This document shows positions 23,324-31,848 of a stretch of DNA of 45,584 nucleotides, piece after piece. Below the pieces are notes generated by a model that saw nothing but the letters and a program-made list of their open reading frames with translations, made no database searches and had not been told where the DNA came from. Made by a program: the position numbers and the translations under genes. The stretch lies in assembly GCA_002439605.1 (NCBI GenBank), contig DJOI01000085.1, positions 1 through 45,584 of the forward strand, written 5' to 3'. How positions within the stretch are numbered: position 1 is the first letter of the stretch; the number at the start of each line of letters is the position of its first letter. Source of the DNA: Candidatus Segatella mututuai. Its GTDB lineage: Bacteria > Bacteroidota > Bacteroidia > Bacteroidales > Bacteroidaceae.

Positions 23324-23542
23324 ATGAAAGAAACGGAAGTAAAGCCTGTTGTCCTGACTTCAGACAAGACTGGTAAGGAATTTAAGTTTGCTTCAAGATG
23401 TGAGGCTGCCAAATTTTTAGGTGTGGATTACTCCTATTTGAAACCATATCTTAAAAAAGGTCGTGGACATCTTGTGAAGAAGGGCTATTATGTAGAATTG
23501 TTGCCCCAAGAACCAGTAAAAGTAAACGCTTTATTTTATTAA
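23324..23542 (+). CDS. Small protein with NUMOD1-like DNA-binding module
   Basis: 72 residues. The middle part (GKEFKFASRCEAAKFLGVDYSYLK followed by GYYVEL, read in parts) resembles the NUMOD1/intron-encoded-nuclease repeat HTH module: an aromatic strand, Ser, then a helix EAAKFLGV and a second helix. Such modules usually sit in homing endonucleases or phage proteins; here it stands alone. The role is probably DNA binding. Moderate confidence in the resemblance. Confidence 0.6.
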   Translation: MKETEVKPVVLTSDKTGKEFKFASRCEAAKFLGVDYSYLKPYLKKGRGHLVKKGYYVELLPQEPVKVNALFY

Positions 23543-23733
23543 GCGAAGAGGTTAGAGGTGTCCCTCAGGTTGTACACCTTATTAATATATATGAGTTTAT
23601 AATGACTTGTATAGAAATACCATCAATGCATAATCTTGATGGTGAAAAATTAACGAGACTTAAATAAAAGCGATTTTGGAGTAGGGTGCACACTCTCCTT
23701 AATTGCTTTGAAAATGTCATAAATAGAGAATAT

Positions 23734-25137
23734 ATGGTAAAAAACAAAAGTACACTAAAGAGTTCTGCACAGAATGAACTCCCAGCAATAAAGGAAGAGT
23801 CGAGCACGATGAGACTTTCATCAGACTCCATAGACAACGAAAAGGAGAATGTATCCAAGTATATGAACTATACAAACAGATATTTCGCATATCTCCGTAT
23901 CGGACAGCAGAGTGGAGCTATCAGATTTTATCCAGATGCCGATACCGCTTATACCGCAACAATAAAAGAAGCAGAGACTCTGCTACAGAAAGGTATTTCG
24001 GGTAGTCGAACGTCATTTGTCATTTCAGATAGCAACCAAAATGTTATTTATGATGGTGAGCCTAAAAAGAATGGAAAGATACATTTTACAATCTATGACG
24101 GCAAGCATATTGAGAAAACGATTTCTATTACAGCTACTAATAATACAAAATTTAAAGAAAAGAAAATTATGAAGCAGATTAAGAATTTAACTAAGACAAC
24201 AAGCGTGACAAACAATCAAGAGTCTCTTGACAAGAACAAGTATGCAAGAAAAATTAATGCTAATGCCAAAGACTTCATAACCAAAGGCATTCTTACCCCT
24301 AAAAATGTAGAGTTTCTATGTCTCTCGAAAGAGTCGGCTCATAAGATAGCGAGACTTGTTCAAGAGACAGCCATTAAGAATAAAGATGCAGATGCCGATA
24401 AATTCGTGAAAGCTATTCAAGATGCCTCTTTAGGCATGGTGACCATTACCAAGAAACTTGCTTCTGGAAAAGCAACCGACGAGAAGCATTGTAGCATGCA
24501 TGATGATTTGCTCTATTGTGTAGCACATTGCAAGTCGTACGATTCTTTGTTTGATGGCTCGAAAGGATGGAGAAAGACACCAGGCAAACTTGATTACAAC
24601 AAATTGGAAGATGCCATTGTCGATATGTACGAGAAAGGACAAGACAAGTTGCTGAAACAGTCGCAGCAACAACCAAAATCGAAAGTCAATGCAGATGCTG
24701 CTTTGCCGACATTAGATAGCTCTGTAGTTGGTAAAACTCCAAAAGAAAGAAGCGAGCAGAACTCTATTGATACCATCGTCAAAGCAATTTCGTCAACGAT
24801 AATGACTTACATGACATCTTCCGAAGATACACTTTTCTATTTGCGGATGAAAGGACTCTCTTTAGAGTCAGAAGTGAAGTCTCAAACAAATAATGTCATT
24901 TCTGTGAGCCTCAATGGTAAGTCTGTCATCTTTAAAACACTCTCTGGAGCTTCAAAGGAGTTGAAAATCAAGACAAGAACAGATGTAGCCGAACTAAAAA
25001 GAGAAGTGCAGACTATTGTGTCGCAACTTATTGTGTGTGCAGCCGTATCGTCTAAAACCCGTGACTTGATAGCAGATGTTGTAAATCTTGATACTGTTGA
25101 GACATTTGTAACCACCTCTTTTAATATTGCAGCATAA
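23734..25137 (+). CDS. Island protein of unknown function, 467 residues
   Basis: The ATG at 23734 (MVKNKSTLKSS) is chosen; a GTG at 23686 is also possible. The N-terminal 140 residues have beta-rich segments (YFAYLRIGQQSGAIRFYP, KIHFTIYDGKHIEK). A second region begins near an internal MKQIKNLTKT (24168), where a separate start is conceivable, and is helical with CSMHDDLLYCVAHC and a Gln/Lys linker. No signal peptide or catalytic motif. The gene ends 10 bases before a strong hairpin and lies just upstream of the methyltransferase. Function unknown. Confidence 0.65.
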   Translation: MVKNKSTLKSSAQNELPAIKEESSTMRLSSDSIDNEKENVSKYMNYTNRYFAYLRIGQQSGAIRFYPDADTAYTATIKEAETLLQKGISGSRTSFVISDSNQNVIYDGEPKKNGKIHFTIYDGKHIEKTISITATNNTKFKEKKIMKQIKNLTKTTSVTNNQESLDKNKYARKINANAKDFITKGILTPKNVEFLCLSKESAHKIARLVQETAIKNKDADADKFVKAIQDASLGMVTITKKLASGKATDEKHCSMHDDLLYCVAHCKSYDSLFDGSKGWRKTPGKLDYNKLEDAIVDMYEKGQDKLLKQSQQQPKSKVNADAALPTLDSSVVGKTPKERSEQNSIDTIVKAISSTIMTYMTSSEDTLFYLRMKGLSLESEVKSQTNNVISVSLNGKSVIFKTLSGASKELKIKTRTDVAELKREVQTIVSQLIVCAAVSSKTRDLIADVVNLDTVETFVTTSFNIAA

Positions 25138-25147
25138 TTACTAACCT

Positions 25148-25184
25148 AAAAGTCTGAAAACCAAAAGCGTTTTCAGACTTTTCT
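25148..25184 (+). terminator. Terminator between the 467-residue gene and the methyltransferase
   Basis: A perfect 14-base stem (25148-25161 with 25169-25182) with a 7-base loop ends in TTTTC. Both flanking genes read rightward, so the methyltransferase probably depends on read-through or its own promoter. Confidence 0.7.
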
Positions 25185-25204
25185 AAAACATAATACAGAG
25201 AACT

Positions 25205-26503
25205 ATGAACAGAAAGATAAAGATGTTTACCCTGTTTAGTGGGTATGATTCCCAAATGATGGGACTGATTGATGCAGTCAAGAACTTTAGGAATCGCTAT
25301 AGTGTTGAACTTGTAGGTTGGAGTGACATAGATCCTTTGGTACAGCTTGTACATAACCTTGCATTCCCAGAATATGCAGATAGATGTTATCCTGATGTAT
25401 CTAAAATAGACTGGAGTCAAGTTGATAACTTTGACATCTTGTTCTATTCCAGTCCATGTCAAAATGCAAGCAGGGCAGGACGGCGTGAAGGCTTTGAGAA
25501 AGGTTCGGGTACAGAGTCTTCCTTGATATGGGAGGTGGAAAGAGCGATTGCGTCAAAACGCCCGAAGTGGCTTATCCTCGAAAATGTAGAAGGTTATCTT
25601 GATCCAAGAAATGATGAGGACTTTAAGAAATGGACGAGAACCGTTGCAAGTTATGGCTATGTCAGCTACTATAAAGTGCTATGTGCCGCAGACTTTGGTG
25701 TCCCACAAAATAGAAAACGTCTCATAATGGTCTCCATGCGTATAGATAATGATGAAGATACTACTTTCGACTGGCCTAAGACGAAGAAATTGAAAGCAAA
25801 GCCCGAAGACTTGCTTTCTGATGTGGTTGATGATAAATACTATCTGACAGTTGAAGAAACGAAGACTTATATCGATATTATTCGTAATACCAAAGATGGA
25901 TATGTCGCTTCCGTGGATAAAAATATAGAGCATCCAAGTAAACTGCTTACCTCTCAATTAACCGAATGTATATCACGCTTTGTTTATCCTTTATGCTCAA
26001 ATGGTACGATACAAACCTTGATGACTGCTGCCGGTGGAACAAGTTTGACAAATATGACTGGTTGTCGAAGAGAACGTTCCGCTTGTGTCATAGAAGTATG
26101 GAGAGGTGACAAGCATATAGTTCCTGCGGTCTTAGAAAATGCGAAACCTTCTAAGCAAACAGTAAAAGCACAAAGACCATGTCCTAACAGAGATAAGTTT
26201 CTTGCAGTCGTTGATAGTCTCAAAGAAGGACAATATCTGAGGATCAGAAGACTTACCCCTGAAGAATGTCTCAGATTTATGGGTGTTGAAGAGTTGTATC
26301 TCAACAGGATCTTGCGACCATACGAGACATTAGCTAAAGAAGGTTACACAAAAGAGCAAATAGCGGAACTTATGTATATAAATAGTCGTCGGTATAAGAC
26401 TTCTGACTATTCTCTATATGGGAGAGCAGGAAACTCCATTGTCGTGAATGTCTTATCTGCCGTCTTTACATCGATTATCGAGCAATTTCCTGAATCTTTT
26501 TAG
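25205..26503 (+). CDS. DNA (cytosine-5) methyltransferase, orphan
   Basis: 432 residues with C5-methyltransferase motifs: motif I-like FTLFSGYDSQMMG (SAM binding, altered from the usual FxGxGG), motif IV with catalytic Cys-85 (SSPCQNAS), motif VI ENV (126-128), motif VIII QNRKRL (168-173) and motif X near the C-terminus (GRAGNSIVVNVL). The target-recognition region lies at about 190-330. No restriction enzyme gene is nearby, so it is likely an orphan enzyme protecting the island from host restriction or changing gene expression. Altered motif I and the PCQNAS variant set it apart from textbook enzymes, but catalytic residues are present. Confidence 0.92.
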   Translation: MNRKIKMFTLFSGYDSQMMGLIDAVKNFRNRYSVELVGWSDIDPLVQLVHNLAFPEYADRCYPDVSKIDWSQVDNFDILFYSSPCQNASRAGRREGFEKGSGTESSLIWEVERAIASKRPKWLILENVEGYLDPRNDEDFKKWTRTVASYGYVSYYKVLCAADFGVPQNRKRLIMVSMRIDNDEDTTFDWPKTKKLKAKPEDLLSDVVDDKYYLTVEETKTYIDIIRNTKDGYVASVDKNIEHPSKLLTSQLTECISRFVYPLCSNGTIQTLMTAAGGTSLTNMTGCRRERSACVIEVWRGDKHIVPAVLENAKPSKQTVKAQRPCPNRDKFLAVVDSLKEGQYLRIRRLTPEECLRFMGVEELYLNRILRPYETLAKEGYTKEQIAELMYINSRRYKTSDYSLYGRAGNSIVVNVLSAVFTSIIEQFPESF

Positions 26504-26606
26504 TAATTTCTCTGTTTGATGGCGTTGTGGAAAATATTTGCAAAGTTTTCTACTTAAAAATAGTTAATTAAATCGGCGGTATGTTATGCATATCGCTGAT
26601 TCTTTG

Positions 26607-26614
26607 TATATTTG
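26607..26614 (+). promoter_or_regulatory. Promoter -7 box of the AbiE-like pair
   Basis: TATATTTG matches the -7 consensus and lies 24 bases before the ATG at 26638. This supports that start over the upstream one. No clear -33 box is seen. Confidence 0.6.
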
Positions 26615-26637
26615 CACCATCAAATACAGATATTAGT

Positions 26638-27258
26638 ATGACGGAGATAGCTAAACGAATAGATTCAACCAATGAAGGGCAGATACTCTTCATATCAGAC
26701 TTCTCAGACATCAATGATAATGAGAAGGTGGTGAGTCGTGCCCTTTCTGTCGAGGAGAAAAGAGGAAAAATCGTTAGGTTGGCTAATGGGGTATATCTTC
26801 GTCCGAAGAATACTCGTTTTGGTATTGTCTGTCCTTCTATAGATGAAATGGTGATGGCAATAGCACAACGTGACAAGGTGCAAGTGCAGCCTTCTGGAGT
26901 TACTGCTCTTAATAAACTTGGACTATCCACGCAGGTGCCAACAAAATACACTTACTTGACTTCTGGAAGTGGCAGGGTTCTGGTTCTTGGAAATAGAACC
27001 ATAGAGCTGAAAAGAAGTGTCCCAAAGAACTTCGCTTTTAAGACGGTGTTGGCAGCATTGCTTGTTCAGGCATTACGGACATTGGGACAAAAGAATATAG
27101 GTGAGCATGAACTCTCTACCATCAGAAAACTTGTTCGGGATGAGGAACGCAAAGACTTGTTCGTACAAGACTTAGTCCTTATGCCAGCATGGATGAGAAA
27201 AATGATAACTAACATAATAAATAACGTGCATTATGACACTTTGAATAAATCACACTAA
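26638..27258 (+). CDS. AbiEi-like antitoxin (DUF6088-type)
   Basis: 206 residues from the ATG at 26638. The N-terminus is a winged HTH (FISDFSDINDNEKVVSRALS, GKIVRLANGVYLRP, read in parts), the YLRPKNTRFG style seen in type IV antitoxins of the AbiEi group. It is followed by a helical C-terminal domain. It should bind its own promoter and neutralise the toxin gene 16 bases downstream. These pairs protect against phage infection and stabilise mobile elements. Strong context support from the adjacent AbiEii-type gene. Confidence 0.85.
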   Translation: MTEIAKRIDSTNEGQILFISDFSDINDNEKVVSRALSVEEKRGKIVRLANGVYLRPKNTRFGIVCPSIDEMVMAIAQRDKVQVQPSGVTALNKLGLSTQVPTKYTYLTSGSGRVLVLGNRTIELKRSVPKNFAFKTVLAALLVQALRTLGQKNIGEHELSTIRKLVRDEERKDLFVQDLVLMPAWMRKMITNIINNVHYDTLNKSH

Positions 27259-27274
27259 GGACGAAAAAATAGCA

Positions 27275-28249
27275 ATGTTGCAGCGTGCGGAGGAGAAATT
27301 CCGTATCAATCAAGTTGCAATAGAGAAGGATTGGTGGGTAACCATAGTGCTCAATGCTCTTTTTAAGTGTTCTTGTGCAGACCAACTTATATTTAAAGGT
27401 GGAACAAGTCTCAGTAAAGGTTGGAACTTGATAGAAAGATTCAGTGAGGATATAGACTTGTCTGTTAATCCTGAATTCTTTGGTATCGAAAAGACAACCA
27501 AGAATCAGCGTGAGAAACTTCGCAAGAAAGCACGCAGATATTTTCTTGATGTAGTCTCATCTGAATTGGATGAAAATCTAAAGAAACTTGGAGTAAAGGG
27601 ATACCGAATCGAGAATGTCGTGGAAGATATTGACGCAGAAGGAAAAGTAAGTCCTGTTGCAAGTGATAAGGATCCATCAGTTATTTTGGTGCATTATGAG
27701 TCTATACTCGGACATGGAATAGAGTATATTCCACCAAGAGTAAAGATAGAGATTGGTTGTCTGTCTATGAAGGAGCCAACGGAAGACCGTTTGATTTCAT
27801 CATACGTTGAGCAGACTTTTCCTGATGAGGATGATTCGGCAACTGCAACTATCAGAACGGTGCTTCCTACACGTACATTCTTAGAAAAGGCATTCTTGCT
27901 GTGTGAGGAGTTTCAGAAGCAGACACCTCGTTATGTCAGAATGTCTCGACATCTTTACGATCTTGAACGTTTGATGGACACGGAGTTTGGAAAACAAGCC
28001 TTGCAAGATATGGACTTGTACGAGCGTATAGTGAAACACCGCTCCATATATTATGCTGTGGGCTATGTGGATTATGCAAAGTTGATGCCAAGCGAAATTG
28101 ATTTCATTCCTCGTCAAGAGGTGATGAAAGATTGGAGGGATGATTATGCGGAGATGTGTAACCACTTCATTTATGGCTCGGCTTTATCGTTTGAGAAACT
28201 CTTGGAAAGAATCAATGAGTTGCAGGAACGATTTAGGCATATAAAGTGA
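27275..28249 (+). CDS. AbiEii-like nucleotidyltransferase toxin
   Basis: 324 residues. The nucleotidyltransferase motif is clear: FKGGTSLSKGW (Gly-42, Gly-43, Ser-45) followed by FSEDIDL with the metal-binding Asp-59 and Asp-61. Such toxins modify tRNA or related targets using nucleotides. The N-terminus (MLQRAEEKFRINQVAIEKDWWVTI) matches the family, though homologues usually carry a few more residues; the frame is open 10 codons upstream but lacks an ATG. It forms a type IV toxin-antitoxin pair with the gene before it and is the last gene of the island. Confidence 0.9.
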   Translation: MLQRAEEKFRINQVAIEKDWWVTIVLNALFKCSCADQLIFKGGTSLSKGWNLIERFSEDIDLSVNPEFFGIEKTTKNQREKLRKKARRYFLDVVSSELDENLKKLGVKGYRIENVVEDIDAEGKVSPVASDKDPSVILVHYESILGHGIEYIPPRVKIEIGCLSMKEPTEDRLISSYVEQTFPDEDDSATATIRTVLPTRTFLEKAFLLCEEFQKQTPRYVRMSRHLYDLERLMDTEFGKQALQDMDLYERIVKHRSIYYAVGYVDYAKLMPSEIDFIPRQEVMKDWRDDYAEMCNHFIYGSALSFEKLLERINELQERFRHIK

Positions 28250-28295
28250 TGTCTATATATTAAGGTGAGTTCGCCTTTTACGGACTTTAACCGAG

Positions 28296-28309
28296 AAATA
28301 AAATGATCA
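28296..28309. repeat. Subterminal direct repeat, right copy
   Basis: Identical 14 bases to 162-175. Lies 52 bases inside the right attachment repeat. Together with GCATATATG, which also occurs near both ends, it suggests recombinase or excisionase arm sites. Confidence 0.5.
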
Positions 28310-28361
28310 TAAATCGAACTTTGTCAGCATATATGCTTGATACACAATGCAGCCCTTCCTC

Positions 28362-28375
28362 TGGAATGATGACGA
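28362..28375. repeat. Right attachment-site core repeat (putative attR)
   Basis: TGGAATGATGACGA, identical to 9-22 and in the same orientation. The genes left of it are AT-rich mobile cargo; those right of it are conserved chromosomal genes. This supports the junction of the island with the chromosome. Confidence 0.6.
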
Positions 28376-28398
28376 ATATTAAAAAGTTGATGAAGATT

Positions 28399-28422
28399 GG
28401 GCTGCTCATTTAGGGCAGCCTT
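28399..28422 (+). terminator. Terminator-like hairpin outside the right end
   Basis: GGCTGC (28400-28405) pairs with GCAGCC (28415-28420) and is followed by TTTATCGTTT. It probably ended transcription of the gene that preceded the island before integration. Confidence 0.5.
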
Positions 28423-28552
28423 TATCGTTTATACTTTTTGGCATATTGTAGGTCGTATGTAATCAAGATGAAAGTTCGATAGTATGTGTTCTGCACATCT
28501 TATAACAGTGCAAGATAAAACAGAATGTTTCTCCTATATACAATAAAATTAG

Positions 28553-28560
28553 TATTGTTG
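28553..28560 (+). promoter_or_regulatory. Possible -7 box of the secretion operon
   Basis: TATTGTTG differs from TAnnTTTG at one position and lies 12-15 bases before the likely start codon. A weak TTTC is found 21 bases upstream. Low certainty. Confidence 0.3.
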
Positions 28561-28572
28561 CGTTATTGAATT

Positions 28573-29508
28573 GTGTTGAAACGTCTTATTATATTATATG
28601 TTCTGTTGCTGGGGGCTCTGTCTGTGAATGCTCAGTACGACCCGTCGTTCAGTCATTATTTCGACATGGAGCCTTCCTTTAATCCCGCTTCTGTTGGAAA
28701 ACATGCCAAGTTGAATGTAACGGGTGCTTATGCCATAGACTTGGCTGGGTATGAGCACAATCCACGTACGATGTATGTGTCTGCCGATATGCCTTTCTAT
28801 TTGTTGAAAAACTATCATGGGGCAGGCCTTCAGCTGCTGAACGATCAGATAGGTCTCTTCACCCATCAGCGTTTGGCTGTGCAATATGCCTTCAAGCGTA
28901 GACTCTTGGGTGGCATGCTGAGTGCCGGTGTACAGTTTGGCTTTATCTCTGAAACTTTTGATGGAAGCAAAGTTGATGTGGAAGAGGGCAATGATCCTGC
29001 TTTGCCAAAGACGAAAGAGAATGGAAATTCTTTAGATTTGGGCGCAGGTCTTTATTATATGTATGGTGCATGGTATGTTGGTGTTTCTGTCCAGCATCTT
29101 ACTTCCCCCAAGATAGAGTTGGGGGAAAACAACGAAATAGACATCTCTCCAGTGTATTATTTGACAGGAGGATACAATATAAAATTGAGAAATCCGTTTT
29201 TATCAGTGAAGCCTTCTGCTCTTATTAAATATGACGGAGTGGCTTGGCGCGGAGATATTAGTTGTCGACTGGTGTATACTCATGAGAAGAAAATGCTGTA
29301 TGGTGGCGTATCGTATAGCCCAACTAATTCTGTGACAGGTCTTATAGGTGGCCGCTTTCATGGTGTTGTGTTAGGCTATAGCTATGAGTTTTACACCTCG
29401 GTCATCTCGCCAGGTAATGGTAGCCACGAGCTCTTCGTTGGTTATCAAGCCGATATCAATTTTGTAAAAAAAGGAAGAAACAAGCACAAAAGCGTAAGAA
29501 TATTATAA
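28573..29508 (+). CDS. porP: PorP/SprF-family type IX secretion outer-membrane protein
   Basis: 311 residues. The start codon is GTG (28573) or TTG (28576), as no ATG precedes the signal peptide. The signal peptide (LYVLLLGALSVNA) is followed by QYDPSFSHYFDMEPSFNPA, the typical PorP/SprF start (FxxY...P..NPA). The rest is an amphipathic beta-barrel. PorP/SprF proteins help present cargo or anchor the secretion machine at the outer membrane. It is the first gene of the porP-gldK-gldL-gldM-gldN row, with 6 bases to gldK. Its order in the cluster matches the known locus. Confidence 0.9.
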   Translation: MLKRLIILYVLLLGALSVNAQYDPSFSHYFDMEPSFNPASVGKHAKLNVTGAYAIDLAGYEHNPRTMYVSADMPFYLLKNYHGAGLQLLNDQIGLFTHQRLAVQYAFKRRLLGGMLSAGVQFGFISETFDGSKVDVEEGNDPALPKTKENGNSLDLGAGLYYMYGAWYVGVSVQHLTSPKIELGENNEIDISPVYYLTGGYNIKLRNPFLSVKPSALIKYDGVAWRGDISCRLVYTHEKKMLYGGVSYSPTNSVTGLIGGRFHGVVLGYSYEFYTSVISPGNGSHELFVGYQADINFVKKGRNKHKSVRIL

Positions 29509-29514
29509 GCAAAC

Positions 29515-30981
29515 ATGAACATGAAGAAATGTATATTATCCCTATGCTCGGCGGTAGCTCTCTTGGCATTGACAGGATGCTTTGGAGCTAAGTCAGCCTC
29601 AGTCTCTGGCAGAGGCGGCGAGGTTGTGGGCGTTGGTGGTAGGAATTTTGCAGAACCAGCTCCTTACGGAATGGTAAAAATCAATCGAGGATTCCTGAAA
29701 ATGGGATTGGAGACAGAAGATTCGCTGTGGGGTGAGAAAACGCCTCGAAAGGAAGTGTCTGTAGATGGTTTCTGGATGGATGATACCGAAATTACCAATT
29801 CAGAGTACAAGCAGTTTGTTTCCTATGTGAGGGACTCTATTCTGCGCACTCGTTTGGCGGATCCTGCCTATGGTGGCGATGAAACCTATATGATTACAGA
29901 AGACAAGCAGGGTAATCCTGTAACTCCGCATGTTAACTGGAAGAAACAACTTCCCAAGAAACCTAACGAGGATGAGCAGCGTGCAATAGAGAGTCTTTAT
30001 GCTGTCAATCCTGTTACGGGTGAGAAACTGATAGACTGGCGTCAGTTGAATTATAAATATGAGATTTATGACTATACGGCGGCAGCTTTGCGCCGCAACC
30101 GCATCAATCCACAGGATCGCAATTTGAATACTGATGTCAATATAGATCCTAACGATGTGGTGATGATATCTAAGGATACGGCTTATGTGGACGATGAAGG
30201 AAAAATAGTCCGCGAAACCATTAACCGTCAGCTGTCTGGTCCATGGGATTTTCTCAATACGTATATAGTTAATGTATATCCCGATACAACTTGTTGGGTG
30301 AACGATTTTAGAAATTCAGACAATGAGGTTTATCTGAGAAGTTATTTCAGCAATCCTGCCTACAACGACTATCCGGTAGTTGGTGTTACCTGGGAACAAG
30401 CCAATGCCTTCTGCGCATGGCGTACGGACTATTTGCTGAAAGGCTTAGGTCCTGAGGCGAGGTTTGTGCAGCGTTACCGTCTACCTACCGAGGCGGAATG
30501 GGAGTTTGCCGCCAGAGGCAAGGAGCAGAACGAGTTTCCATGGGACAATAATGATGTAAAGAACGGTGATGGCTGTTTCTATGCCAACTTTAAGCCCGAT
30601 CGTGGCAACTATACCAAGGATGGCAACTTGATAACAAGCAAGGTGGCTATTTATTCCCCCAATTCCAATGGCTTGTATGATATGGCTGGCAATGTGGCAG
30701 AATGGACCAGCACGGTATTTACGGAGGCTGGCGTTGATGCAATGAATGACTTGAATCCAACCCTTGTCTATAATGCAGCTAAGGAAGACCCTTATCGCCT
30801 GAAGAAGAAGAGCGTGCGAGGTGGCTCATGGAAAGATCCTGAGTCGTTTATCCGATCGGCATGGCGTTCGTGGGAATATCAGAACCAGCCAAGGTCATAT
30901 ATAGGATTCAGATGTGTGAGAAGTCTTGCTACCACATCGAGTGCTAAGCAAAAAACAACTAAAACAAAGAAAAGGAGATAA
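29515..30981 (+). CDS. gldK: GldK, type IX secretion lipoprotein
   Basis: 488 residues, a lipoprotein (signal peptide with lipobox LTGC, Cys-23) carrying an FGE-sulfatase-like domain (about 45-475). Landmarks are FWMDDTEITNSEY, GVTWEQANAFCAW, YRLPTEAEWEFAARG, GLYDMAGNVAEW, VRGGSW and YIGFRC. GldK forms, with GldN, the periplasmic ring attached to the outer membrane. It lacks evident catalytic function despite the FGE fold. Two ATGs at 29515 and 29521 are possible starts. The C-terminal Lys-rich tail ends close to the next gene (5 bases). Confidence 0.95.
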   Translation: MNMKKCILSLCSAVALLALTGCFGAKSASVSGRGGEVVGVGGRNFAEPAPYGMVKINRGFLKMGLETEDSLWGEKTPRKEVSVDGFWMDDTEITNSEYKQFVSYVRDSILRTRLADPAYGGDETYMITEDKQGNPVTPHVNWKKQLPKKPNEDEQRAIESLYAVNPVTGEKLIDWRQLNYKYEIYDYTAAALRRNRINPQDRNLNTDVNIDPNDVVMISKDTAYVDDEGKIVRETINRQLSGPWDFLNTYIVNVYPDTTCWVNDFRNSDNEVYLRSYFSNPAYNDYPVVGVTWEQANAFCAWRTDYLLKGLGPEARFVQRYRLPTEAEWEFAARGKEQNEFPWDNNDVKNGDGCFYANFKPDRGNYTKDGNLITSKVAIYSPNSNGLYDMAGNVAEWTSTVFTEAGVDAMNDLNPTLVYNAAKEDPYRLKKKSVRGGSWKDPESFIRSAWRSWEYQNQPRSYIGFRCVRSLATTSSAKQKTTKTKKRR

Positions 30982-30986
30982 CAGCC

Positions 30987-31790
30987 ATGGGTGAATATAG
31001 TAAATTTAATATAGTATACCGTCTGCAAAGATGGATGGACAGTGTGCCTGGTCAAACCTTTCTGAACTATGCCTATAGTTGGGGTGCTTCTGTCGTTGTC
31101 GCTGGTGCATTGTTTAAATTGACCCATCTGCCTGGAGCTAATATCATGATGTTCTTGGGTATGGGAACCGAGGTAGTGGTATTCTTCCTTTCTGCCTTTG
31201 ACCGCCCTTTCGACAAGACTGCCGATGGACGTGATATTCCTACTCATGTGACAGAGGAATATCTCGAGACAGGCAAGGTGGATTATGCCGGAGGACATTC
31301 TGCTTCTTCTCAGACATCACCAGCCAACGATGGGCGGCCTTCAGTTGTAGCAGGTAATCTTCTTGATAATCCAGTTCAGACGGAATCTAATGGCGGCAAT
31401 GAGGTTGTTATGCAGCAGCCTGTAGAAGATGGTGTGTGGGTATCCAATCAGCAGAGTACAACTCCCGAGATGGCCGAGGCGCAAAGTAACTATGTGGAAG
31501 AATTGAAGAAGTTGGTGGAGACATTGGAGAAGGTGAACGAACAGAGCACCCGACTCACTCGTGACAGTGAGGAAATGGAGAATCTGAACCGCACTCTGAC
31601 GGGCATTAGCAAGGTTTACGAAATGCAATTGAAGGGTGCCAGTCAGCAAATTGGCACTATCGACCAAATCAACGAGCAGAGCCGTAAGATGGCTCAGCAG
31701 ATAGAGCAACTCAACAAAATCTATACCCGCATGATAGAGGCTATGACTGTCAATATGAGGGCTGCCGCACCCCATGTGAGTGAAGAGTGA
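30987..31790 (+). CDS. gldL: GldL, type IX secretion inner-membrane motor protein
   Basis: 267 residues with two N-terminal transmembrane helices (about 22-42 and 50-68: AGALFKLTHLPGANIMMFLGMGTEVVVFFLSAFD, read in parts), including the charged Glu in MGTEVVVFF that is essential for proton-driven motor function in this family. The C-terminal part is a long cytoplasmic coiled coil. GldL pentamers rotate GldM. An AGGAG sequence lies 9-13 bases before the ATG, one of few Shine-Dalgarno-like sites here. The order gldK-gldL-gldM is as in other Bacteroidales. Confidence 0.95.
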   Translation: MGEYSKFNIVYRLQRWMDSVPGQTFLNYAYSWGASVVVAGALFKLTHLPGANIMMFLGMGTEVVVFFLSAFDRPFDKTADGRDIPTHVTEEYLETGKVDYAGGHSASSQTSPANDGRPSVVAGNLLDNPVQTESNGGNEVVMQQPVEDGVWVSNQQSTTPEMAEAQSNYVEELKKLVETLEKVNEQSTRLTRDSEEMENLNRTLTGISKVYEMQLKGASQQIGTIDQINEQSRKMAQQIEQLNKIYTRMIEAMTVNMRAAAPHVSEE

Positions 31791-31848
31791 CGAGCTTTCT
31801 CTTTATGAACGAAGGGAGAGTAAACATGTGAAATAAGGAAATTAAAGA

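Larger units (their letters stand above)
28376..28572. other. Chromosomal region between island and secretion operon
   Basis: No gene is seen. Just outside the attachment repeat lies a small terminator-like hairpin (28399-28422), followed by AT-rich sequence and a weak promoter-like box before porP. Confidence 0.5.

Noticed and set aside
28376..28572. tRNA gene as integration target at the right end
   Set aside because: No cloverleaf or T-loop consensus was found near either attachment repeat.
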